A stretch of DNA of 64,000 nucleotides, from NCBI GenBank assembly GCA_016788165.1, contig JAEUTH010000025.1, forward strand, positions 25,037-89,036, written 5' to 3'. Shown one piece after another: positions 25,591-33,023 of the stretch. Under the pieces are notes generated by a model that was not told where the DNA came from, searched no databases, and was given only the letters and a program-made list of their open reading frames with translations. Position 1 is the stretch's first letter. Every line of letters begins with the position of its first letter. A program made the translations under genes and the position numbers. The DNA comes from Bacteroidia bacterium (lineage in GTDB: Bacteria; Bacteroidota; Bacteroidia; AKYH767-A; OLB10).

Positions 25591-27720
25591 TTATATTCTA
25601 ATACCAATTACCAGTATGTCATCAACCTGCTCCGTATTGCCTTGCCAGCTTAATAATGTTTGCCGTAGGTTTTCCTTTTGTTGTGCCATGCTTTGGTCTT
25701 GTTGATGAAGCAAAACTTCCTTAAACTTTTTAGTCATTAATTTTTTACCGGTTGTTTCGCCAAACTGATCGGCATATCCATCAGAAAAAATGTACAATGT
25801 ATCGCCCGGTTGCAGGCTTATAGTGTGGTTGGTAAATTTTTCATCGTGCAAAACCTGCATCCCACCAATTGGGAATTTATTGGGTATGGTTACATACAAC
25901 TGACCTTGCCTTATAAGCCACAGTGGCCGGTTTGCACCGGCATAGGAAACCGTTTTAAAATCGTTATCAAAAGCACAAATGGCTATATCCATACCATCGT
26001 TAGAAACACTATCGCGTTGTTTTAATGATTCGATAATACCTTCGTTTAATTCGTCTAAGATTAATGCAGGTGTGGTTATATTTTTTTCGTTTATAATTTG
26101 GTTTAGTAAGGAGCTGCCTACCATGCTCATAAATGCACCGGCTACACCATGGCCTGTACAATCGGCAGCGGCAATAATAATTTTGTTTTGTTTTACCGAG
26201 AAACCATAAAAATCGCCACTTACAATATCTTTTGGTATGTATAAAATAAACGATTGTGGTAAATGTTGTTGAATGGTTTTGCGGTTTGGTAATATGGCAG
26301 CTTGTATGCGTTTTGCATAAGTTACATTGTCGGTAATTTCACGGTTCTTAACCATGATTAATTCATTTTTTAAAGCCAACTCTTGGGTGCGTTGTTTTAC
26401 CATGTGTTCTAAAACAATGTTTTGCTCTTCGAGTATTTTTTTCTTTTCCGATTCTTTTAAAAGATTTTCCTGTCCTAACTTTTTAATATAAACCAATTGT
26501 TCTACCAATTGTTTTTGATTATTTCCATTACGTACACCCAAAACAAAGGCTACCGTTAGCGGATAAAAGCATAAGCCTATTTGAGGTAAATAGCTGATTA
26601 TTTTATAGCGAGAAAAAATTTCATCTACATCGTTTTTAAAAACAAATGCCAAAATAATGGGTGCTAAAACGTTTAAAAAGAAACCAATACTAAACCCGGC
26701 TGTAATGGTTTTCGACTCCCACTTTTTTTGACCAAAACCTTGTAATACATACCATAAAGCACTAAACGATGCACACACAATGGCTACAATAAACAAAATG
26801 CTTGAAAAAACAGAGCAGTTATTTATTTCGGGCATGCCATAATTAAACATAAAGTATGGCAAAAAGGATACGATAATTGAAAGTAAAAGGAGGATGAAAG
26901 GTATTTTGGTTTTTTCGCGGTTAAGAATAACCTTAGCTAAAAAGATGGATAAAAACTCGATAGCAATTACCGGTGCAAACAATATCAGATTTTGTACATA
27001 AACATTCAGATTATCGGCATTAACAATAAAGCCTAATGCACTAAAAAGGCAAAACAAAGCGAAGTACAAATGCTCGTTTTGTTGTGGTGCGAAAATAAAA
27101 ATCAACATAAAAATAATACCGAATGAGAGGTAGTAAAAACCCAGAGCCATTGACTCGGTGTCGCTTTCGGTTTGTGATTCGATTGATGACTTACTCCAGG
27201 CTAATTTGCCTAAGTCTAATTTTAACTCGAAACTATTGCGGTAAACATCGGGTATAAACTCAATTTCAAATGTATTTACAGTATCGTTAATATAAATATC
27301 GAAATAGTCGTTTAGGTTAGGTTTCTTCAATTTTTCATCGCTGCCAAAACTACCTGTTCTTAAAATAATTTGATGGTTATGTTTTATCAAAACCGAACCT
27401 TGCACGGTATAACGCATTGCATATAATTGATGCGTTAGGGTTGAGTCGAATATAAAGGTTTGAAAAAGGGATACTTTACTTATTTTATTTAATGCCGATG
27501 TATCGGGTTGGGCTAATATGTTTTTTTGTTGTCCGTTACTATATGTTATCAACATGTGCCAGGGCCGTCTGCTTAGTATATTAACGTGGTTAATGGTATC
27601 GCCATTTAATTTTTTAGTGCCAATAAATTCAATACGCTCGCTATTTTTTGCGGGGTTACTAAATGCTGCAGCCCAACAACAAAGACAAAATATTTTTAGA
27701 AGTAAGAATTTATTATTCAT
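25591..27720 (-). CDS. 7TM-DISM receptor with SpoIIE-type PP2C phosphatase (first of pair)
   Basis: A paralogue of the next gene with the same order: signal peptide, periplasmic beta-rich sensor (about 30-185, less conserved), seven membrane helices (about 190-405), coiled coil (EQNIVLEHMVKQRTQELALK) and SpoIIE phosphatase. Its metal-binding motifs are KDIVSGDFYGF, AAADCTGHGVAGA, SNDGMD, FSDGYADQFGE and EQVDDILVIG. The catalytic halves of the two proteins are far more alike than the sensor halves, which fits a duplication followed by divergence in signal. It leads the operon and is divergent from the siaB-like gene, 117-132 bases away. Confidence 0.88.
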   Translation of the reverse strand: MNNKFLLLKIFCLCCWAAAFSNPAKNSERIEFIGTKKLNGDTINHVNILSRRPWHMLITYSNGQQKNILAQPDTSALNKISKVSLFQTFIFDSTLTHQLYAMRYTVQGSVLIKHNHQIILRTGSFGSDEKLKKPNLNDYFDIYINDTVNTFEIEFIPDVYRNSFELKLDLGKLAWSKSSIESQTESDTESMALGFYYLSFGIIFMLIFIFAPQQNEHLYFALFCLFSALGFIVNADNLNVYVQNLILFAPVIAIEFLSIFLAKVILNREKTKIPFILLLLSIIVSFLPYFMFNYGMPEINNCSVFSSILFIVAIVCASFSALWYVLQGFGQKKWESKTITAGFSIGFFLNVLAPIILAFVFKNDVDEIFSRYKIISYLPQIGLCFYPLTVAFVLGVRNGNNQKQLVEQLVYIKKLGQENLLKESEKKKILEEQNIVLEHMVKQRTQELALKNELIMVKNREITDNVTYAKRIQAAILPNRKTIQQHLPQSFILYIPKDIVSGDFYGFSVKQNKIIIAAADCTGHGVAGAFMSMVGSSLLNQIINEKNITTPALILDELNEGIIESLKQRDSVSNDGMDIAICAFDNDFKTVSYAGANRPLWLIRQGQLYVTIPNKFPIGGMQVLHDEKFTNHTISLQPGDTLYIFSDGYADQFGETTGKKLMTKKFKEVLLHQQDQSMAQQKENLRQTLLSWQGNTEQVDDILVIGIRI

Positions 27721-27799
27721 GCATAATTAAGCAAGGGATACTTGCAAGGCAATGATAAATAAATTGTAGAAGTAGTTTTAAAAAATAGATTTAAAATCA

Positions 27800-27827
27800 T
27801 TGCAATTCAAAATCAATTTTATTTTTG
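27800..27827 (+). promoter_or_regulatory. Bacteroidota-type promoter of the siaB-siaC-like operon
   Basis: TTG at 27800-27802, a 17-base spacer and TATTTTTG at 27820-27827 fit the TTG / TAnnTTTG consensus. RNA would start near 27834. This leaves only about 4 bases before the ATG at 27838 but about 19 before the ATG at 27853, which favours the second start. Confidence 0.6.
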
Positions 27828-27852
27828 TCAGCAAATAATGCAGGGCAAATTT

Positions 27853-28401
27853 ATGTCTGATATCTATAATCTGTATAAAACCATGGAGCGCGAGGATGTA
27901 ATCTTGTCGTTTAAAGGCGATATTACGCAAGAGTTGCTTTCGTCTATCTATCAGATAATGGAAAGCAGAATGGATTCAAATAATGAAGACCCACGCAGAA
28001 AGAAGAAAATTTATAACATACTGGTCGAGTGCTTACAAAATGTTTATCACCACATGGAAAACTTTAAGCAGGAGGCATCCACTGAAACAGATGTTAATGC
28101 AACAGCTATTTTTATGATCGGACAAAATAATGATAGCTACCGCATAATTACAGGCAATTATATTTCGGTTAATAAGATAGAAGACCTGAAGCAACGCATT
28201 GATAAAATAAATGCCATGAATGCGGAACAGTTGCGTGCCTATTATGTCGAAAAATTAAGCACAAGCGAGTTGTCGGCTAAGGGTGGTGCCGGTTTGGGCA
28301 TTATTGATATAGCGCGCAAATCGGGTCAGCAGATGGCTTATGAGTTTCATCAAATTAATGAAGCGTATGCATTTTTTAGTCTTACGGTTTTTGTAAAATA
28401 A
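27853..28401 (+). CDS. siaB: SiaB-like protein kinase (DUF6272)
   Basis: The 182-residue protein matches the SiaB family, small GHKL-fold kinases that phosphorylate SiaC in the Pseudomonas SiaABCD system. Visible features are the helix IYNILVECLQNVYHHME, holding the N-box glutamate/asparagine, and the G-box GGAGLGIIDIARKSG that closes over ATP. No sensor or membrane part is present. It lies six bases before the siaC-like gene and is divergent from two SpoIIE phosphatases that would oppose it. The start at 27853 was preferred over 27838 on promoter spacing. The kinase call rests on family knowledge; activity is not shown. Confidence 0.82.
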   Translation: MSDIYNLYKTMEREDVILSFKGDITQELLSSIYQIMESRMDSNNEDPRRKKKIYNILVECLQNVYHHMENFKQEASTETDVNATAIFMIGQNNDSYRIITGNYISVNKIEDLKQRIDKINAMNAEQLRAYYVEKLSTSELSAKGGAGLGIIDIARKSGQQMAYEFHQINEAYAFFSLTVFVK

Positions 28402-28407
28402 ATTTAA

Positions 28408-28785
28408 ATGGAAAATCTCAATATAGAACCCGGTATAAAAACACCTTTTATACTATTTGATGCAAGTGCAGGTGCGCTAACTATAAAAGGCAAATCAATA
28501 CCTGAAAATGCAATCGAATTTTATCAGGATGTTTATGCATGGCTTGATACTTATGTGCAAACACCGGTTGCAAACACATCCATAACCATTGCATTAGAGT
28601 ATTTTAATACCAGCTCGTCAAAATGTTTGCTTGATATTTTCAGGAAGCTCGAAACCTTATATAAGTCGGGCAAAAGCGAAGTGTTGGTTAACTGGATGTA
28701 TGAAGAAGATGATGAGGACATGATGGAAGCCGGTGACGATTATCAAACCATCGTTAAAATACCTTTTAATATTACTAAGCTTTAA
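28408..28785 (+). CDS. siaC: SiaC-like phosphoregulated adaptor (DUF1987)
   Basis: The 125 residues match the length and pattern of SiaC. The key segment LEYFNTSSSKCLLD places a threonine at residue 68, the same number as the regulatory threonine reported for Pseudomonas aeruginosa SiaC. In that system unphosphorylated SiaC binds and activates the diguanylate cyclase SiaD; SiaB phosphorylates it and SiaA dephosphorylates it. No GGDEF protein is encoded in this window, so the output partner here is unknown. It is the second gene of the operon, and its last 11 bases overlap the convergent ABC transporter gene. Confidence 0.87.
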   Translation: MENLNIEPGIKTPFILFDASAGALTIKGKSIPENAIEFYQDVYAWLDTYVQTPVANTSITIALEYFNTSSSKCLLDIFRKLETLYKSGKSEVLVNWMYEEDDEDMMEAGDDYQTIVKIPFNITKL

Positions 28786-31783
28786 ATGGCAGCTTTTTTA
28801 GCGAGCGTTTATTAAACCAACTTAATATTTTACGTAGTGTATTAAAGTATAATGTAACACTTAGTACAATGGTAAAAAACCAAATTACACAAAGGTTTAC
28901 AAAATAAGTGCTTAGGTAAGTGCCAAAAAAATTTTTATTGGCAACATAAAACAACGACCGCACACATGAAGTAGCTGAGCCATTGGTATAAACAGGGTGG
29001 TAACGTTGTACCAAATGATTATGGCTGATAATTATGGGTTCAAAATTATCCTTATCAAGAACTAAGTTGCTTAAATTGGTATTGGTATATTTTTGTTCGA
29101 GGGCTATAAGTTGTGCTGCATCAAAAGTTGCTATAACCGAATCTTTTAACTGCGATGCATTTTTATAAATAAGTTGCTGTGTTTGCTTAATCTGTTGTAA
29201 ACTGTTTAACACATCGTTATACACCGGTTTGGCTATTATTTGTTTTGTACTATAAACCGAAAATTTGTGGATACCTTCTTTTTCTAATTCGTTGTTTACG
29301 GTTATCCATTTTTGATCGGCTTGATTGCCATACTTGTTTTGATGTAGCGAATCAATCATATCCTGCATTTTTATTTGCCATACATTGTTTTTATACGTTG
29401 CATTACTCATTGCTTTATTGTATGGATAGAAATGTTTTTCGTAAGCATTGTTTTTAAACTGATTTACTGCCAATGCTTCGAATGCCCAACGCGATACCAT
29501 AATTTCGCCAACAAAGGGCACCTTGGTTTGTGTTGAGATGGATGGGTTTAAATTATCGAACTTTACCATTACACCACTTAAAATAATTTGAGGTATAATT
29601 AAAAATGGAATAATGATGTAAATGGTAACTACAGAGTTAAACGAAGCTGATATGTTTAAGCCTAACAGATTAGCGAAACAACTTACACTAAATAAAATAA
29701 GCCAGTAGTCAATAAACATATCCTGAATGCAAAATAAAAAGTTGGCAATAAGTGTAAACGTAAATGTTTGAACGGCTGAGATAAAAAACATGACACCTAT
29801 TTTAGCCCACAAGTATGCGCCACGGCTTAAATGCAAAAAGGCTTCGCGTTTTAAAATTTTTCGATCGCGTATTATTTCTTCAGCGCTTACGGTTAGGCCC
29901 ATAAACAGTGCTACAATAACACCAATAAAAATAAAGGCGGGCAGGTTGGGGTTATCCTGAAAAATATAGCTACTATTTGTTTTGCTGTATTTTAAAAAGT
30001 AAGCAAGAATAAGTGCCAATACTGGTGCTTCTAAATAATTTATAAGCAGATATTGTGTGTTGTAAATTTTACTTAGCAAGTCGCGTTTTATATATACCAG
30101 CATTTGCTGCCACCTGCTTGGTTTTTTAAAATCGCTGGTTAATGTATCGGCTACCAAATTAGTATCCGGCTCATGTAAATTCGATTGCCGGTACATGCCA
30201 TTCCAATCTTCGGGTAAAAATTTGCGCTGCGTAGTTGCATTACCAAACTCGTCAAGCACGCGTGATTCGATTATAGAAAAAACTTGCTCGGGGTTTATGG
30301 TGCCACATGTTTCGCACTCACTTACATCATCAGCAAAACTTGCCTTGTTTTTAAAATAGGTAAGTGAGTCAACCGGGTTGCCATAATATATGGGATAGCC
30401 TCCGGTATCTAAAATCAAAAGCCTGTCGAACAGTTTAAATATTACCGATGACGGTTGGTGAATAACAACAAAAACAAGTTTGCCGTTAATGGCCAACTGC
30501 TTTAGTAAATCCATTACATTTTCCGAATCTAATGAAGATAAACCACTGGTAGGCTCATCAACAAATAATACGGCAGGTGCGCGTATTAATTCCAATGCAA
30601 TATTTAAGCGTTTGCGTTGCCCGCCACTTATTGTTTTATCTAAAGGGTTGCCAACTTTTAAATTTTTTATTTCGATAATTGAAAGCGCTGCTAACAGGTT
30701 ATTTACGCGCTCATTAATTGCTTCATCAGTTAGGTTGCCAAAACATAACTTGCTATTGTAAAATAAGTTTTGATAAACCGTTAAGTCTTCAATTAGTAAA
30801 TCGTCTTGTGGTACAAAACCTATAAGACCATCGAGTTTGTTTTTATCGTTGTGTATGTTTAGGCCATTAATGGTAATATGACCTTGCGATGGTGTAAGGT
30901 TGCTGTTTAAAATATTAAGCAAAGTACTTTTGCCCGTACCACTGCCACCCATAATACCAATTAAGTTGCCTGACGATGCTTTAAAGCTGATGTCGTGCAA
31001 ACCTTTGCGGCCATTTTTAAATACGTACGAAACCTGATGCGCTTGTAATGAAAAATTTATTTTGTTTTTATTTTCTAAAAATCCGCGCATTACATCGCTG
31101 TAGTAAACCGGCAAGGCTTTACTGCCACGTATTACACTGCCTTCGGCAAATACCTGAATTCCATTATTAAGCAGTGGTTTGCCATTTAAGGTTAGTATAG
31201 CAGGCCCTTTATATCGCACAAAAAGTAATGCAGCATGTGGCGAAAAATAAAACGAAAGCTGACCCGATAGTGTTTCGTTGAAAACATGTTTGGCTTTGCC
31301 TTGGTAATATTTATCGGCATTTACAATTAAAAATCCCTGGCCTATATTATCGTCCGAAAGGTTTGCAAGTTGCATACATGCATTAAAGTCGGCATCATCA
31401 ATATTAAATACATTAGCTACGGTTGCAATAAATTCAAGCTCCTGGCCGCTTACCACTTCGTTTGATGAGTATGCAAATTCAATTAAGTGCATCAATACGA
31501 TGTACTTTTGTTTTTGACTTAGCTCTGCATTTATTTCGGTACAAATGCGTAATACTTTTACTGAGTTTACCGATACACGTTTTTTTTGTTTGCCTTCCTG
31601 TTCCTTTCCTTGAAGCGTGTTGAAATAATTATCAAAAATTTCGAGATAGGTATTAACCAGGCTGCGGCTTAATTGTTGTTTTAAAAAACTTTCGACAATG
31701 CTGCGGCCATGCGCTGTTAGCCTGTCGGCATTGGCAATAATGGCAAACAGTTGCATTAATGCTCTAAGTAAACGATGACTCAT
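28775..31783 (-). CDS. TerB-domain/ABCG-type fused ABC transporter
   Basis: The 1,002 residues contain an N-terminal TerB-like helical domain (about 1-170, with an AYSSNEVVSGQELEFI acidic helix pair), a beta-rich linker (FHA-like position, about 175-240), an ATPase and a permease. The ATPase has Walker A GGSGTGKSTLLN (about 275), signature ISGGQRKRLNIALEL and Walker B VLFVDEPTSGLSS. The permease has about six membrane segments from residue 600 on and a large external loop (about 780-960). This is the half-transporter layout of the ABCG/White group. The substrate is unknown. The start at 31783 is set by a terminator at 31823-31862 that would otherwise fall inside the gene. Confidence 0.85.
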   Translation of the reverse strand: MSHRLLRALMQLFAIIANADRLTAHGRSIVESFLKQQLSRSLVNTYLEIFDNYFNTLQGKEQEGKQKKRVSVNSVKVLRICTEINAELSQKQKYIVLMHLIEFAYSSNEVVSGQELEFIATVANVFNIDDADFNACMQLANLSDDNIGQGFLIVNADKYYQGKAKHVFNETLSGQLSFYFSPHAALLFVRYKGPAILTLNGKPLLNNGIQVFAEGSVIRGSKALPVYYSDVMRGFLENKNKINFSLQAHQVSYVFKNGRKGLHDISFKASSGNLIGIMGGSGTGKSTLLNILNSNLTPSQGHITINGLNIHNDKNKLDGLIGFVPQDDLLIEDLTVYQNLFYNSKLCFGNLTDEAINERVNNLLAALSIIEIKNLKVGNPLDKTISGGQRKRLNIALELIRAPAVLFVDEPTSGLSSLDSENVMDLLKQLAINGKLVFVVIHQPSSVIFKLFDRLLILDTGGYPIYYGNPVDSLTYFKNKASFADDVSECETCGTINPEQVFSIIESRVLDEFGNATTQRKFLPEDWNGMYRQSNLHEPDTNLVADTLTSDFKKPSRWQQMLVYIKRDLLSKIYNTQYLLINYLEAPVLALILAYFLKYSKTNSSYIFQDNPNLPAFIFIGVIVALFMGLTVSAEEIIRDRKILKREAFLHLSRGAYLWAKIGVMFFISAVQTFTFTLIANFLFCIQDMFIDYWLILFSVSCFANLLGLNISASFNSVVTIYIIIPFLIIPQIILSGVMVKFDNLNPSISTQTKVPFVGEIMVSRWAFEALAVNQFKNNAYEKHFYPYNKAMSNATYKNNVWQIKMQDMIDSLHQNKYGNQADQKWITVNNELEKEGIHKFSVYSTKQIIAKPVYNDVLNSLQQIKQTQQLIYKNASQLKDSVIATFDAAQLIALEQKYTNTNLSNLVLDKDNFEPIIISHNHLVQRYHPVYTNGSATSCVRSLFYVANKNFFGTYLSTYFVNLCVIWFFTIVLSVTLYFNTLRKILSWFNKRSLKKLPFKA

Positions 31784-31822
31784 AAGTTGTTGTTTTGTGC
31801 AGATATTGTACTGCGTGAAAAT

Positions 31823-31862
31823 AAAAAAGCCCGTTAATAATTTTATCAACGGGCTTTTTAAA
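31823..31862 (-). terminator. Intrinsic terminator of the lipoprotein gene
   Basis: The stem aaaaagcccgtt / aacgggcttttt has a further ataa/ttat pairing and a two-base loop. It lies 14 bases past the lipoprotein stop (minus strand) and before the accepted start of the ABC transporter, which supports separate transcription of the two genes. Confidence 0.85.
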
Positions 31863-31875
31863 AATTTGGGTACGG

Positions 31876-32727
31876 TTAATTTATAATGCTATTACGTACG
31901 GAGTTTAGTTTTTTTGCCAGCTTATCTAAATAGTCTTTTGTAATTTGTTTCGAGTCGCTTGGTTCTTTGTAAATGGCTAATAGTTGATTGTATTCATTTA
32001 CCACTGAAGTCATTTCTTTATTGTCTTTAAAAGTACCAAGTAGTTCAGTAATTTTATCTAAATACAAACGTTGCTCCCACACACGTTGGTATAAATTTTC
32101 GTTTTCGGCTGTACGCTCTTGTTCTTTTAGCAGGTTAACGGTTATGTATTGGCACTCTAACCAACTACCGGCTAATGCCTGGCTGGCAGTTTCTAAGCGT
32201 TCGTTGGTGCGCAAATAATTATCAGTTGCCATTAAAGCTTCGTCAACCAAACGTGATAGCGAATCTTTGTTTTCCGAATTTTTTTCGAAACGTGCCGTAT
32301 AAGCGTTAAACGATTCGCTCATGTTTAAATCGGCAGCTAATTTTTGTGTGGTACTGTAATATTTTTTTATATCTAAAATACGGTTGTTTACTACAAGGTA
32401 TCCTAAGTCCATACCGTAAATACCATAATTTAAAGCTTGTTTGGTAGCCGTTTTGTACTTGTTAGCATTGTCGGCCGTGTTTAACAATGCCACGTTAACG
32501 GGCATATTGCTTTTACTAAACTCACTTAATATTTGCATGGGTGGGGGCAGGTTAAGCAAGGTGTATTGAAATAAGTATTCGCTATAAGCGTTTGGCGGTG
32601 TGGTGTCGGCAGCAACAGCGGCAGTTGTATCGTTTGTTGAATCGGTAGCAGGGTTTGGTGCATTGCTGCACGATGCCAACAAGCAGGCTGATGCCAAAAG
32701 AAATAAGCTGTATTGTTTTAATATCAT
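31876..32727 (-). CDS. Exported helical lipoprotein, function unknown
   Basis: The 283 residues begin with a type II signal peptide (lipobox LLASC, C20), followed by a Thr/Asp/Ala-rich linker. The rest is mostly helical (NADNANKYKTATKQALNYG, LVDEALMATDNYLRTNERLE, ERTAENENLYQRVWEQRLY). It lacks recognisable catalytic motifs and appears typical of a Bacteroidota family of unknown role. The ATG at 32727 was chosen over one at 32745 because a promoter at 32743-32771 would start RNA between them. It is divergent from the TPR protein gene. Confidence 0.8.
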   Translation of the reverse strand: MILKQYSLFLLASACLLASCSNAPNPATDSTNDTTAAVAADTTPPNAYSEYLFQYTLLNLPPPMQILSEFSKSNMPVNVALLNTADNANKYKTATKQALNYGIYGMDLGYLVVNNRILDIKKYYSTTQKLAADLNMSESFNAYTARFEKNSENKDSLSRLVDEALMATDNYLRTNERLETASQALAGSWLECQYITVNLLKEQERTAENENLYQRVWEQRLYLDKITELLGTFKDNKEMTSVVNEYNQLLAIYKEPSDSKQITKDYLDKLAKKLNSVRNSIIN

Positions 32728-32742
32728 GATAAAGATTTTGGA

Positions 32743-32771
32743 CAAAAATAAGTTTAATTATTAATTGGCAA
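32743..32771 (-). promoter_or_regulatory. Bacteroidota-type promoter of the lipoprotein gene
   Basis: On the minus strand TTG (32771-32769), an 18-base spacer and TATTTTTG (32750-32743) match the consensus. The predicted RNA start near 32736 lies about 9 bases before the ATG at 32727. Confidence 0.55.
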
Positions 32772-32941
32772 GAGGTTGCTTGTAAAGAAAAGTCCAATTT
32801 AAAAGGATGCTTTTTACATGCAATTTAATAGCGGCTCAATTTAAAGTGCAGGCTTAAAAATGTATCTATTATCAACATTACAGGTTTCATAAAATCTAAC
32901 CGGCAGACAATATAAAAATGCTGCTTCACGTTACTACACAA

Positions 32942-32949
32942 TATTTTTG
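32942..32949 (+). promoter_or_regulatory. Candidate -7 element for the TPR protein gene
   Basis: TATTTTTG matches TAnnTTTG and would give a leader of about 70 bases before the ATG at 33024. No clear TTG lies 17-19 bases upstream, so this is tentative. I see nothing else recognisable in the 296-base divergent region 32728-33023. Confidence 0.35.
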
Positions 32950-33023
32950 AAGCCATAACAAAACGTTACCTATTAGCTTAATCAACATTTTTAATTAGCA
33001 AGTGGTTGCGTTAATTTATCATC

